Assembly: GCA_910575775.1 (NCBI GenBank)
Contig: CAJTEY010000031.1
Coordinates: forward strand, 1 to 50,147
Origin: Lachnospiraceae bacterium
GTDB lineage: Bacteria; Bacillota; Clostridia; Lachnospirales; Lachnospiraceae
DNA: 50,147 bases
Direction of reading: 5' to 3'
The number at the start of each line of letters is the position of its first letter. The stretch's first letter is position 1. Position numbers and translations under genes: made by a program. Below, in pieces: positions 7,312 to 16,685 of the stretch. The notes beneath the pieces were generated by a model. The model did no database searches and was not told the origin of the DNA. It saw only the letters and a program-made list of their open reading frames with translations.

Positions 7312-8170
7312 TAATTCGGATTATCTGGCTTTTTGTAAACATACTTATACCAGAACGTGGAATGAAGCTTATTTGATCGAGGGACAGAAGAAAAATCCGC
7401 AGGCGGCAAAACTGGCAGCCCAGAGAAAAGCCATTGATGTAACGCTTGTGGAATCACTGCTGCATTATGCAAGCACTGTTTCAGAGGACGAAATCTGGAA
7501 AAGCATATCCCTGATCCACAAACTTCATGTTGCCAGTTTATCTGATTTTGATATCTCCGAAAGTGTGCAGGCAGATGTTCTTGAGCGCTGTCTCTCTGCC
7601 CAGCAAAGCTGGAACAAGTCAAGCGGGCATTCATTTGAACGCTATATCGCCAGCATCGACAGCGCCAGTCTTCAGGAAAACGAAATCCAATTTATTCTGC
7701 AGTCTGATCTGACAAAAATGATCAAAAATGGCTCTCTGACCAATACGCCAGACGATATCAAAGGACTAAATTCCTGGGGAAAAGATTTTGATTTATATGC
7801 GATCCAGTCCATACACGGAGACGTTCATGTGTTTGGATGCATTCAGTCAAAAACAAGTATTCGTGACCGGGTAGGAAGAGACGTCACTTTTTCCAGAAAT
7901 GCTATGGAAGGTTTATTCTGGTCTGCGGCAATTACACTGGACGGTTCTTTCCTGAATATGGATGAATTCAGGCACATGGTAAACGGCGGCGGTTCTTATT
8001 CCATGAATGGCTGGCATGGTATGTACGCTATGGCGGGTATTTCAGAAAACAATGGCAGAATATATAAAGTCAATGACACCCTCGATTTGTTTGTATTACA
8101 TGCTGTAAAAGCTGCCAAACAGTTTATTGCCGACCGGCGGATGCTGACTGCTTCCTGGACGGCAGAATAA
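7304..8170 (+). CDS. Type II restriction endonuclease, BsaWI/CCGG-group-like
   Basis: The 288-residue partner of the methyltransferase starts inside its last codons (ATGAATAATAA overlap). It has a PD-(D/E)XK-type core: KDFDLYAI (Asp163), then a strand ending CIQSKTSIRDRVGRD with Lys183 as the likely catalytic lysine. The Arg-Asp-Arg following the lysine strand is a hallmark of enzymes that recognise CCGG-type sequences (established for Cfr10I, Bse634I, NgoMIV and the BsaWI group). GHSFERYI (Glu112) may supply a further metal ligand. Target specificity is inferred, not read. Nuclease after methyltransferase order lets the protective enzyme accumulate first. A terminator follows at 8185-8219. 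Confidence 0.75.
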   Translation: MNNNSDYLAFCKHTYTRTWNEAYLIEGQKKNPQAAKLAAQRKAIDVTLVESLLHYASTVSEDEIWKSISLIHKLHVASLSDFDISESVQADVLERCLSAQQSWNKSSGHSFERYIASIDSASLQENEIQFILQSDLTKMIKNGSLTNTPDDIKGLNSWGKDFDLYAIQSIHGDVHVFGCIQSKTSIRDRVGRDVTFSRNAMEGLFWSAAITLDGSFLNMDEFRHMVNGGGSYSMNGWHGMYAMAGISENNGRIYKVNDTLDLFVLHAVKAAKQFIADRRMLTASWTAE

Positions 8171-8184
8171 ATGTGAAAATTCAA

Positions 8185-8219
8185 AACCCGCACACCCAGT
8201 CATATAGAGTGTGCGGGTT
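8185..8219. terminator. Hairpin terminator between the restriction gene and glgB
   Basis: AACCCGCACAC (8185-8195) pairs perfectly with GTGTGCGGGTT (8209-8219) around a 13-base loop. T-containing sequence follows on both strands (ATTTG on plus, TTGAATTTT on minus), so it probably serves the two convergent genes. Confidence 0.75.
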
Positions 8220-8231
8220 ATTTGTTTCAGT

Positions 8232-10211
8232 TTAGAAAAGGAACACCGCAGCCGTATAAGGCGGCAGGTCAAACGAGATACTGTAATCCTTAAAGTTGCA
8301 AGGCTCTTTCACGGCAGTGATTTCAGCGGGAATCACGTTTCCGTTTCCGCCAAACCGCTTATCATCGCTGTTCAAAAGCAACTTATACTTTTTCTTCTTA
8401 GGTACCCCAAGTTTGTAGTTCTCCCATTTCATGGGGGTCATATTGAGTACAAACATAATATTGTTTTTGCCCGTCTTATCCTTGCGGTAAAAACTGTATG
8501 TACTGCGATCCGCATCATCGGCGTTCAGCCACTCGAACCCTGCCCAGTCATTGTCAATCGTATACAAAGCCGGATATTTCCGATAAAGAGCGAGCAGTTC
8601 TTTCACATACTCGTGCATACCCTTATTCTGCTCTTCGCCGAGCAGATTCCAGTCTAACTCCCTGGTCTCGCTCCACTCTCTCTCCTGGCCGAAATCCTGT
8701 CCCATAAAGAGCAGCTTCTTGCCGGAATGTCCCATCATATAACCGTAACCCACGCGCAGATTTGCGTATTTGTCTACGGGATATCCGGGCATCTTGTTAA
8801 CCATAGAGCATTTCAGATGCACGACCTCATCGTGGGAGAGGGGCAGAATGTAGTTTTCGCTGTTGTTGTAGCTCATGGCGAAGGTCATAGCGTAGTGGTT
8901 ATTCTTACGGAAATAAGGATCGAGCTTCATATATTCGCAGAAGTCATGCATCCATCCCATATTCCACTTAAAGCTGAAGCCAAGGCCGTCCTCCTCCACC
9001 TTGCCTGTCACCTTCGGCCATGCCGTAGACTCCTCCGCAATGGTGAGAAACCCGGGATATGCCCCGTGCACCACAGAATTTAAGTGCTTAAAGAACTCGA
9101 TTGCATCCAGGTTTTCGTTTCCGCCGTACTTATTCGGTACCCACTGGCCTTCCTGCTTACTATAGTCCAGATAGAGCATGGATGCCACCGCGTCAATTCT
9201 GATTCCGTCGATATGGTATTCTCTGATCCAATAGAGAACATTGGCAATCAGGAAATTTCTGACCTCATTCTTGGCGTAATTGAAAATCTTTGTGCCCCAG
9301 TCGGGATGCTCGCCGATTCTCGGATCGGGATGCTCAAAAATACACTGTCCGTCAAAGCAGCCAAGCCCGTGCGCATCAGTCGCGAAATGAGCCGGAACCC
9401 AGTCCAGAATAACACCGATTTTATTTTTGTGGAGCGTATTGATCAGATACATGAAATCGGACGGATCGCCGTGTCTGGAAGTAGGTGCGTAATAGCCTGT
9501 CACCTGATATCCCCAGGAACCGTCAAAGGGATATTCGGCGATACCCATAAGCTCGATATGGGTATAGTGCATCTCCTTCATATAATCCACGATCCTGTCC
9601 GCAAATTCACGGTAATTATAAAATCCCTCTTCTGTCCCGTCCGGGTGCTTCATCCAGGAGCCGATATGGCACTCGTAAATCGCCATAGGTTCCTGATTGT
9701 AGTCTTTGCCGTCTCTGTCCGCCATCCATGCGCTGTCCGACCATTTAAACTTGCTGATATCAAAGGTTCTGGACGCATTGCCGGGACGCATCTCCGCATA
9801 ATTGGCAAAGGGATCCGCCTTGTAAAGCTTTTCACCTGCGGGCGTCCGAATCAGATACTTGTAAAGCTCATTTTCTCCCACACCCGGAATGAAAAGCTTG
9901 TAGATCCCGCCGGGCCCCAGCTTCTCCATCTCATGCTTTTCCTCATCCCAGCCGTTAAAGGTTCCTATCACATGAACGCTGGCGGCATTGGGCGCCCACA
10001 CGGCGAAGAATATACCCTTTTTTCCATTTTCCACGGAAGGATGCGCACCCAGTTTTTTGTAGATATCATAGTGCGTTCCCTGTGCAAACACATACTGGTC
10101 GGCCTCGGAAATAAATACTTCCTCCAGCGTCTGCTTTTCTACTTTTTTTTGCGTCGTCTTCTCCTGTTTTTTCTGCCCTCCGGATGACTTAGCCGCTTTC
10201 TTTACTGCCAT
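8232..10211 (-). CDS. glgB: 1,4-alpha-glucan branching enzyme
   Basis: The 659-residue GH13 enzyme forms alpha-1,6 branches in glycogen. An N-terminal CBM48/E-set module (about 60-160, with FAVWAPNAASVHVIGTFNGW) precedes the (beta/alpha)8 barrel. Catalytic residues fall in the usual contexts: nucleophile Asp340 (DGIRIDAV), acid/base Glu393 (LTIAEEST) and transition-state Asp461 (LSHDE). The C-terminal all-beta domain follows. The first 28 residues are unusually Lys/Gln-rich and absent from most homologues. GGGGG lies about 6 bases before the ATG. No other glycogen gene is present; it is 54 bases downstream of the TPR/AAA-like gene and may share its transcript. Confidence 0.95.
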   Translation of the reverse strand: MAVKKAAKSSGGQKKQEKTTQKKVEKQTLEEVFISEADQYVFAQGTHYDIYKKLGAHPSVENGKKGIFFAVWAPNAASVHVIGTFNGWDEEKHEMEKLGPGGIYKLFIPGVGENELYKYLIRTPAGEKLYKADPFANYAEMRPGNASRTFDISKFKWSDSAWMADRDGKDYNQEPMAIYECHIGSWMKHPDGTEEGFYNYREFADRIVDYMKEMHYTHIELMGIAEYPFDGSWGYQVTGYYAPTSRHGDPSDFMYLINTLHKNKIGVILDWVPAHFATDAHGLGCFDGQCIFEHPDPRIGEHPDWGTKIFNYAKNEVRNFLIANVLYWIREYHIDGIRIDAVASMLYLDYSKQEGQWVPNKYGGNENLDAIEFFKHLNSVVHGAYPGFLTIAEESTAWPKVTGKVEEDGLGFSFKWNMGWMHDFCEYMKLDPYFRKNNHYAMTFAMSYNNSENYILPLSHDEVVHLKCSMVNKMPGYPVDKYANLRVGYGYMMGHSGKKLLFMGQDFGQEREWSETRELDWNLLGEEQNKGMHEYVKELLALYRKYPALYTIDNDWAGFEWLNADDADRSTYSFYRKDKTGKNNIMFVLNMTPMKWENYKLGVPKKKKYKLLLNSDDKRFGGNGNVIPAEITAVKEPCNFKDYSISFDLPPYTAAVFLF

Positions 10212-10265
10212 AACCTAACCCCCTGTTTTAAAATACATTAAGAGTTCATGATAAGCTGCCTTCTT

Positions 10266-12902
10266 TTAGTAATGCATGAAGTCCTTCTCGCGCAGTATAA
10301 TCATGTCCTCTTCATCATACCTCTTTGCAAGCAAAATATCCATAAAATGTTTCGGCGTTTTCTTATTGGCGTATTCAATCGCCTCATCCACAAGATCCCG
10401 CACCTCGGCAACCGTCACCTCATGATCACTTGTCTGTCTGTCCGCAATTCTCGTATGCAGCGCCAGAATGCCAAATTCGTCGATAGAGTACTCCATATCT
10501 TCCGCATACTGCTTCGCATAGGCCACCAGCGCCTCATTGTCCAGAGGCTCAATATCCACCCTCAGGTTAAAGCTGTTTGTAAGCGCGCCGTTTTTCGCGA
10601 GCAGATCACCCACTTCCGTCTTCGTTCCTACAAGCAGCGCCAGAAGTCCCATGTTTTCCTTCTCAAGCACCTTAATCATGGATGCCACGGTAGCTGTTTT
10701 CAGTCTGGCTGCCTCCACAATTATCAACGCGCCGTTATCCAGTTTGGAAAACGTCGCCTCCACATCCTTCTTATTCAGGACATGTCCTTCAATCTTCGCC
10801 ACTTTCCCGGAGAAATTGCTGTCAGTATACTGCATTTCCCGGATGAGCGCTTTTGCCAGGGACATCGCCGTATCTTCTTCCTCCCCGGTGATAATGATAT
10901 TGCCCGTACAGGACGCCAGACTCATATTATCCAGCACATGGATCAGCTGTTTCCTGGATTTGCGCTGGTGGACAAATTTTCCGAAAAGCTCCTGTTCCTC
11001 CGGGCTGAGTTCTCTGCCCCTCGCGCTTCCTTCTTCTAAATCGGGCTCCTCCGCTTCCTGCGCCGGAGCATCTTCTTTCACAGGCTTCCTCGGCTTTTTC
11101 AAAGATGTCTTGCCCTCTGTTTCTGCAACTCCTGTGTCTGCAGAAATTTCTGTATCTTCCGGCTCCTGCTCTGCCGTCTGCTCTTCTTCTATTTCCCGGA
11201 CTGCCGCCTGCTTTTCTCTTGCAGGGGGCGTTTTCTCCTCTGGCATGTCGTCAGGGAAAACCACCCTTTTCACATGAGGATTCCTGCTGGATTCCTTCAT
11301 AATAGCCGCCACAAAGGCTTTTTCCAGCTCTTCCAGAAGGCCGTTCTTCGTCGCCTCGTCAAAGTTCGCAAACAGACTGCCCGTCTGCGCCATGATATGC
11401 TGACGGACATCCTCCATCCGCTTCTCCTGGTTATTCTTTTTCATCTGTTCCCACTCAGCCATAATGTCGTCAATGCTGAGCTGCCCGGTGATCTGCTTTT
11501 CCACCTTTTCCGCGTCAGGCAGTACAAAGCTGATCTGTCCGTCGTACTCCTGCGCCAGATACTTGTCATATTCTGTAGGCTTGGAAGCCGCAAGCGCCTG
11601 CTCCCTGAGCGCTCTGGCCTGCAGCCTCTCGGCCTCCCTCGTCATTTCCTCTATAATTTTCTGCGCGTCAAAGACGGCTGTGTCTTCCCGCATAATCTCT
11701 TCACTGACCGTCTGGAGTTCTTCCTCATCTAATGTGTTGAGATTAGGCAGTTTTGCCGTTTCCTCCAGAAGCGGCGCAATGATCGTATCCGTGATAGCCG
11801 ACTTCTGCTCCCGCTCTTTTGGTCTCTCAAAAGGTATGGGATCCTTTGTTTCCGAGATCTCCGGCTCTGCCGTCTCCTCATCGGCCAGGCTCCCTCCGGC
11901 ATCCTCAAACGCTTCCTCCTGTGTTTCATAAGTATCTTGGAACGCCGGAGCATCTGCGTCAGACTCCTCCATCTCCTCCGGCATGTCAGTCAGGTCTTCT
12001 GACTCCGGCATGTCAGCCGGATCATCATCCCCGTCGGACAGAACCTCTTTCATGCTCTCCGCCAATGCCATCTGCAGATTGATGGTGTTATACTGCCCCA
12101 CATCCACAGTTTTGACTTCGGGCAGTTCTGTGGTGGGTGCCGCCAGCACCTCTTCCTCGTCCCCGTAAATCTCGGCCTCTCCGCGGCTGATCTCATCCGC
12201 AACCTGTGTATCTTCCGGAACCTCATCGGGCTCTTCTTCCACCACAGGCTCATCGTCTACGTTTTCTCCCGCACTTCTTCCTTCTATGTAAGTATCATAC
12301 TTTTCCTGCTGCTCCTGGGAGAGCGGCTGATGCAGCGCCTTTAACTCCAGCGCCTTGATCACATACCTTCCCTCTCCGAACCAGAGAAACATCTCGTCAC
12401 ATTCCTCCACGCACTTCGTGGTCAGTCCGATACGGTGATACAGATAAGCGAGCTCATACACCCACTTCTCTCTCGGTTCCCGCTTCTTAAACTCCTCCAG
12501 AATCGCTATCCGCTCCTCTATGCTGACATCCAGCGCCTCATAGAGCCTGTATTGCAAAACATAGCGCCCTGTGTCTCTCGGCGCAATCTGTACAAATTCC
12601 TTATAGTATTCACTTGCCTGGTCGTACTCCCCCATCTTGATACAAAGCTCACACAAAGAGTAGATGATCAGTCTGCCCGTCGGGTGCTTTTCATAAGCCA
12701 GAAGAAGAATATCCTTGCTCTCCTGAAAGCGTCTGTTAATTTTATAAAGATCGCTGATTGTACACAGCATCATCACGCTTCTGACCCTGCGCCAGTCAAT
12801 TTTATCCGCAATCTTCGCTGCCTCCGCGTACTCTCCCTCTGCTATCAGCGCCTTGATCTCATCCGCGCTGGCTTTGTATTCAAACTTATCCAAGGTACTC
12901 AC
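10266..12902 (-). CDS. TPR protein with acidic linker and degenerate AAA-like C-terminal domain
   Basis: The 878-residue product has three parts. Residues about 10-205 are helical TPR-like repeats ([26 protein letters not shown]). About 205-640 is a long, highly acidic, low-complexity linker rich in Glu/Asp with helical patches. About 645-878 resembles the AAA+ domain of CbxX/SpoVK-type proteins, but the Walker A position reads [16 protein letters not shown] without GKT, and the Walker B position reads [10 protein letters not shown] without the DE pair. ATP hydrolysis is therefore unlikely; a scaffolding role is inferred. The listed start is a GTG at 12902; a TTG at 12893 has a better placed AGGTGAG. 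It lies upstream of glgB. Cellular role unknown. Confidence 0.7.
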   Translation of the reverse strand: MSTLDKFEYKASADEIKALIAEGEYAEAAKIADKIDWRRVRSVMMLCTISDLYKINRRFQESKDILLLAYEKHPTGRLIIYSLCELCIKMGEYDQASEYYKEFVQIAPRDTGRYVLQYRLYEALDVSIEERIAILEEFKKREPREKWVYELAYLYHRIGLTTKCVEECDEMFLWFGEGRYVIKALELKALHQPLSQEQQEKYDTYIEGRSAGENVDDEPVVEEEPDEVPEDTQVADEISRGEAEIYGDEEEVLAAPTTELPEVKTVDVGQYNTINLQMALAESMKEVLSDGDDDPADMPESEDLTDMPEEMEESDADAPAFQDTYETQEEAFEDAGGSLADEETAEPEISETKDPIPFERPKEREQKSAITDTIIAPLLEETAKLPNLNTLDEEELQTVSEEIMREDTAVFDAQKIIEEMTREAERLQARALREQALAASKPTEYDKYLAQEYDGQISFVLPDAEKVEKQITGQLSIDDIMAEWEQMKKNNQEKRMEDVRQHIMAQTGSLFANFDEATKNGLLEELEKAFVAAIMKESSRNPHVKRVVFPDDMPEEKTPPAREKQAAVREIEEEQTAEQEPEDTEISADTGVAETEGKTSLKKPRKPVKEDAPAQEAEEPDLEEGSARGRELSPEEQELFGKFVHQRKSRKQLIHVLDNMSLASCTGNIIITGEEEDTAMSLAKALIREMQYTDSNFSGKVAKIEGHVLNKKDVEATFSKLDNGALIIVEAARLKTATVASMIKVLEKENMGLLALLVGTKTEVGDLLAKNGALTNSFNLRVDIEPLDNEALVAYAKQYAEDMEYSIDEFGILALHTRIADRQTSDHEVTVAEVRDLVDEAIEYANKKTPKHFMDILLAKRYDEEDMIILREKDFMHY

Positions 12903-13082
12903 CTCATCAACGTACTTTCGCTATTTTATCCGTCTACACAATGACCCTATTATCTGTTTCAGTTTACCATAGTCCCTTATCAATGTAAACAAAATCCGTC
13001 GAAAAAAGTCCCCTGTCTCCCAATATATGGCATGAATTTTGTATCTAATTACCTTATCTTGTATTTTTCAGAAATAGCCGGC

Positions 13083-13949
13083 TCACTTCCGCAGCCGCAG
13101 CAGCCGATCCGACAATTCGGCAAACCGTTCTAAAGTAAATGTTTCTCCGCGCACCATCGCAGAAATCCCCATCTCCTCCAGAACTGTCTCCACCTGTCCT
13201 CTGGTGATCCCAAGGCCGCCCGCATTGGCAAGGCCGTTTACCAGTGTCTTGCGCCGCTGGTTGAAGGACGCCCGGATCACGGCAAACAGAAAAGCTTCGT
13301 CATCCGCCTCCACAGGCGGCTTCTCATACTTCGTCAGCCGCACCACGGTGCTGTCCACGTTGGGACGCGGCAGAAAACAGGACGCCGGCACTCTCGCAAC
13401 GATCTCCGGCTTTGCATAATACTGCACCGCCAGCGACAACGCCCCGTAATCCTTGGAACCCGGCCCGGTCTGCATACGGTCCGCCACCTCACTCTGCACC
13501 ATGACCGTTATACTCGCAAGCGGAATCCGGCTCTCAAAAAGCGCCATAATAATCGGTGTCGTTATATAATAGGGAAGATTCGCCACCACCTTTATGGGAC
13601 GCCCGCCATGTTCCTTTGCCAGCGCGGAAAGATCCACTTTCAGAATATCCCCGCACAGGACTTTGACATTATCGTAAGATGACAGGGTCTCTTCCAGAAT
13701 CGGGATCAAGTCCCTGTCGATCTCCACCGCCGTCACCCGGCCGGCTGCCTCCGCGAGATACTGTGTCATGGTGCCGATCCCCGGCCCGATCTCCAAAACA
13801 TGGTCTTCTTTCGTGATTTGCGCCGCCTCCACGATCTTTGCCAGAATATTGGCGTCAATCAGAAAATTCTGCCCATATTTTTTCTGCATACGGAACTGAT
13901 ATTTTCTGAGTATTTCCGAAGTATTTGTAAAGTTTCCCAAATCAGCCAT
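13083..13949 (-). CDS. rsmA: 16S rRNA adenine N6-dimethyltransferase RsmA (KsgA)
   Basis: The 288-residue enzyme dimethylates two adjacent adenines in the 3' terminal hairpin of 16S rRNA during 30S assembly. Diagnostic motifs are KKYGQNFLIDANIL at the N-terminus, EIGPGIGTMT (SAM-binding motif I), AVEIDRDL (II) and NLPYYITTPI (motif IV, N-P/L-PY). The C-terminal helical domain contains FNQRRKTLVNGL. ATG 13949 is chosen over the longer frame because the canonical N-terminus begins there and AGAGG lies upstream. It follows tatD by 73 bases, a common Firmicutes arrangement, though the usual intervening rnmV (ribonuclease M5) gene is absent. Confidence 0.95.
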   Translation of the reverse strand: MADLGNFTNTSEILRKYQFRMQKKYGQNFLIDANILAKIVEAAQITKEDHVLEIGPGIGTMTQYLAEAAGRVTAVEIDRDLIPILEETLSSYDNVKVLCGDILKVDLSALAKEHGGRPIKVVANLPYYITTPIIMALFESRIPLASITVMVQSEVADRMQTGPGSKDYGALSLAVQYYAKPEIVARVPASCFLPRPNVDSTVVRLTKYEKPPVEADDEAFLFAVIRASFNQRRKTLVNGLANAGGLGITRGQVETVLEEMGISAMVRGETFTLERFAELSDRLLRLRK

Positions 13950-14022
13950 AAAGATGCCTCTTTCTCTCCCTCCGCCAGCCGCTGTGCCATGTTTCGACAC
14001 AAAGGCCGCGCAGGCTCCTCTC

Positions 14023-14787
14023 TTAGAGTCCGAACAGTTTTCTCGCGTTGCGCTCTGTCGTCTCCACCACTTCCTCACTTGAAATCCCCTTAAGTTCTGC
14101 GATCGCTTCCGCCACATAGGGAAGATTCAATGAAGAATTGCGTTCTCCCCGGTGGGGATCCGGCGAAAGATACGGGCTGTCCGTCTCCAGAAGTATCTTG
14201 TCCATAGGAATATACTGCACAGCCTCTTTGAGTTTCTTCGCATTTTTAAAGGTGATAACGCCGCCGATGCCAAAATAGAAATCCATGTTCAGATACTCCC
14301 TGGCCATCTCCTTCGCATAGGAAAAGCAGTGCACCACGCCGCCAATTTCCCCAGCGTGATGTGCCTGCATGATATCGAGCGTGTCTTTCGCCGCCTCTCT
14401 GGAATGGACGATCACAGGGAGCTTTACCTCCCTTGCCAGCACAAGCTGTCTGGCAAACCATTCCTTCTGCAAGGACACCGCCGGCTCCGGGTAATGGTAG
14501 TCAAGCCCTGTCTCGCCGACCGCCACAACCTTTTCATGGCCGCACAGCACACGCAGCCGCTCCATGCCTTCCTCCGAAAGCTCTTCCACCTCGCTCGGGT
14601 GCACGCCTGCCGCTCCGTATATAAAAGGATACTGCTCCGCCAGTTTCACAGTAGCCTCGCTCCCGGAAAGACTGGCGCCTATATTGATCACCGTCCCGAT
14701 CCCGTGTCCCTCAAAAGAGGCAAGCAGCTCCTCCCTGTCTTTGTCAAACGCCTCGTCGTCATAGTGTGCATGACTTTCAAAAATCAT
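14023..14787 (-). CDS. tatD: TatD-family metal-dependent hydrolase (DNase)
   Basis: The 254-residue TIM-barrel amidohydrolase has the family metal ligands: HAH at residues 6-8 (MIFESHAHYDD), Glu in VGETGLDYHY, His in VIVHSREA, His in VVHCFS and Asp in LLETDSPYL. TatD proteins are reported as 3'-5' exonucleases and are linked to DNA repair and RNA turnover. GGAGGAATGG lies upstream of the ATG. Length is normal for the family. It is upstream of rsmA in the same transcript. Confidence 0.95.
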   Translation of the reverse strand: MIFESHAHYDDEAFDKDREELLASFEGHGIGTVINIGASLSGSEATVKLAEQYPFIYGAAGVHPSEVEELSEEGMERLRVLCGHEKVVAVGETGLDYHYPEPAVSLQKEWFARQLVLAREVKLPVIVHSREAAKDTLDIMQAHHAGEIGGVVHCFSYAKEMAREYLNMDFYFGIGGVITFKNAKKLKEAVQYIPMDKILLETDSPYLSPDPHRGERNSSLNLPYVAEAIAELKGISSEEVVETTERNARKLFGL

Positions 14788-14896
14788 AAGACCATTCCTC
14801 CACCACTTAAATCTGTGAATAATGTATCATTTTGACCCGCCAAATGCAAATACTAAAAAATTTTGAAATTTTCTTAAAATTTCTTTAAAAAAAGAC

Positions 14897-14925
14897 TTGC
14901 ATTACGGAAAACATTATACTATAAT
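14897..14925 (+). promoter_or_regulatory. Promoter of tRNA-Lys
   Basis: TTGCAT (14897-14902) and TATAAT (14920-14925) are 17 bases apart on the plus strand. The tRNA begins 54 bases further on. The region between this and tatD is AT-rich with a run of A/T and no other feature. Confidence 0.7.
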
Positions 14926-14978
14926 AACTCTTGCGTTGGTTGAGTACCACTCATTCGATGTGTTACCAAAGAAGGTAT

Positions 14979-15051
14979 GCACCGCTAGCTCAGTTGGTAG
15001 AGCACCTGACTCTTAATCAGGGTGTCCAGGGTTCGAGCCCCTGGCGGTGCA
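14979..15051 (+). tRNA. tRNA-Lys (CTT anticodon)
   Basis: A full cloverleaf can be drawn. The acceptor stem GCACCGC pairs with GCGGTGC; the D arm is GCTC/GAGC; the anticodon stem CCTGA/TCAGG encloses the loop CTCTTAA with anticodon CTT (reads AAG, lysine); the T arm CAGGG-TTCGAGC-CCCTG is canonical. The discriminator is A and no CCA is encoded. It is the only RNA gene seen and stands alone on the plus strand, converging on the ABC-like gene at 15154-16629. No integrase gene or repeated tRNA end is visible nearby. Confidence 0.97.
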
Positions 15052-15056
15052 GTTTG

Positions 15057-15102
15057 AAGAACTGTTTTTGGAGACGTAAGAGCTCTGGGGACGGTTCTTT
15101 TT
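15057..15102 (+). terminator. Terminator after tRNA-Lys
   Basis: AAGAACTG (15057-15064) pairs with CGGTTCTT (15092-15099, one G-T pair), followed by T residues to 15102. It begins 6 bases after the tRNA end. Confidence 0.6.
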
Positions 15103-15153
15103 ACGTTTCCGGCCAAACCCCGGGCGCCCGAACGGTGCATATCCGGCAAGTTC

Positions 15154-16629
15154 TCAGCGATACAGATCCATCCACGGCGCAGCAATCGAGAGCGATCCGA
15201 ACGCTTCCTTCTCCACCTCCTGTACAATCCCCTCTTTGCCAACACGGATCAGCCGGTCCGCAAGAGACATGGAATCCGCCAGATTGATCGTCAGAATTAC
15301 CACCGCCATTCCCCTGTCCAGCAGCATTTCCATCATCTTCCATATAAATACGCGGTGCGCCAGATCCGCGCCCCGAAAAGGCTGCACGCACACTACCACT
15401 TTTGGCTTTTGCAGCAAAACTCTCGTATACACGAGCTGGTATCTCTGCCTGTCCCCAAGCGCCTCCACCGGGGTCACAAACACATCCTCTCCCAATATTT
15501 CCGCGTATTCTCTTTTTACGCTGTTTTTCATGCGTGTATTTTTCCATATGCCTGGCACCCGGCGCGACAGGCCCATACACAGGTTATCAAGGCAGCTCAT
15601 CCCCTGAAACACCATCGTTCTGGTAGGATCGGCGGAAATCAGCGCAAGATCCCTGCAGGAAGCGGGGCGAATCGGCCTGCCTCCCATACAAAGTTTCCCT
15701 TCCTTCGGTTTCCTGTCGCCATAGAGCACAGACAAAATATCCCTAAGCACCTGCTCGTCCAGATTCTGAACCACCAGGCACTCTCCCTCATATACTTCCA
15801 TTGTAAAATCTGTAAGCACTTCCCCCGAAATGTGGGAAAGGGACAAAACCGCCTTTTTATTCTTCCCCGCAGCGCTTCGCCGTCCCATATGATATCGTAT
15901 CATCTTATCGAACTCAATCGTGTAGCTCTGCACGATTTCACTCTTCATCTCCGCCCGGCCGGCCACCTTCTGGATTCTGCCGCTGGAAAAAAGAGCAACC
16001 CGGTCGCAGACCTCCATGATCTCCTCCAGATGCAGGCTGATATAGAGAAAGGAAAAACCCTGTCCCGCATAGTGGTGCATGATCTCATAGAGTTTCCCAA
16101 GCTCGCTGCCGTTTATGACCGTACCGATCTCATGCAGCACAATCAGACGGTATCCTGCCACCACCGCCCGCAGAAGCTCCACCGTCACCCGCTCAAAGGC
16201 GGACAGCCTGTCCACATAGGCATCCGCCGGAATGTGCACGCCGATATCTTCCATAAAAGGCGCAAGCTGTCTCTGCAACAGTCTGTTTTTGATCAAATTC
16301 TGACGGAAACCCTGCCGGAGCACGAAAATATTGTCGGAAACCGTCATGTGCTCCACAAGTCTGCTGTGGGCGTCGATCACGCCGATCCTGTTCACCGATC
16401 TGCGCGTGCTCTTCCAGGAATTGACGCGCTCGCCGCAATAATATACATGGCCGTCATAGAGGGGCATGTTGGTCTGCATGAGCTGCAAAAACGCCTGCAG
16501 GCCGTGCGCCCTTATGGGAACCATCCCCATAATCTCGCCTCTGTAAATCTGCAGGTTAAAATCCTCGAGCTGTTTACTTCCCTTATCCAAATAAGTTACC
16601 CGCTCCATGCGGAACACTTCCTGTCTCAT
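15154..16629 (-). CDS. Degenerate two-domain ABC protein (RbsA-like pseudo-ATPase)
   Basis: The 491-residue product has the length and tandem layout of RbsA/MglA-type sugar importer ATPases, but catalytic motifs are lost in both halves. In domain 1 the Walker A position reads GMVPIRAHG instead of GxxGxGKS, the signature reads LSAFERVTVELLRA, Walker B reads RLIVLHEIGT (no DE) and the H-loop reads ISLHLEEI. In domain 2 GECLVVQNLDEQVLRD replaces Walker A and VVVCVQPFRGAD replaces Walker B. The frame is long and intact, so it is not simple decay. It follows the YesM-like kinase by about 56 bases, at the end of a sugar-transport operon with an intact ATPase at 22346-23875. A regulatory, non-hydrolytic role linked to the kinase is inferred. 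ATG 16629 has GGAGAGG upstream; ATG 16641 does not. Confidence 0.75.
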   Translation of the reverse strand: MRQEVFRMERVTYLDKGSKQLEDFNLQIYRGEIMGMVPIRAHGLQAFLQLMQTNMPLYDGHVYYCGERVNSWKSTRRSVNRIGVIDAHSRLVEHMTVSDNIFVLRQGFRQNLIKNRLLQRQLAPFMEDIGVHIPADAYVDRLSAFERVTVELLRAVVAGYRLIVLHEIGTVINGSELGKLYEIMHHYAGQGFSFLYISLHLEEIMEVCDRVALFSSGRIQKVAGRAEMKSEIVQSYTIEFDKMIRYHMGRRSAAGKNKKAVLSLSHISGEVLTDFTMEVYEGECLVVQNLDEQVLRDILSVLYGDRKPKEGKLCMGGRPIRPASCRDLALISADPTRTMVFQGMSCLDNLCMGLSRRVPGIWKNTRMKNSVKREYAEILGEDVFVTPVEALGDRQRYQLVYTRVLLQKPKVVVCVQPFRGADLAHRVFIWKMMEMLLDRGMAVVILTINLADSMSLADRLIRVGKEGIVQEVEKEAFGSLSIAAPWMDLYR

Positions 16630-16685
16630 ATCCCTCTCCATTCCGAAGCGTCTGCACTACAGAACTCCCAAACTTCCAGTTTCCT

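Noticed and set aside
9084..10187. Long plus-strand open frame (367 codons) opposite glgB
   Set aside because: It is the antisense of a strongly supported GH13 enzyme, with no ribosome binding site and improbable composition (many Ile, His and Arg). Such long shadows are common opposite biased codons.
14979..15153. tRNA-Lys as an integration site
   Set aside because: No repeated tRNA 3' end and no integrase gene was seen on either side.
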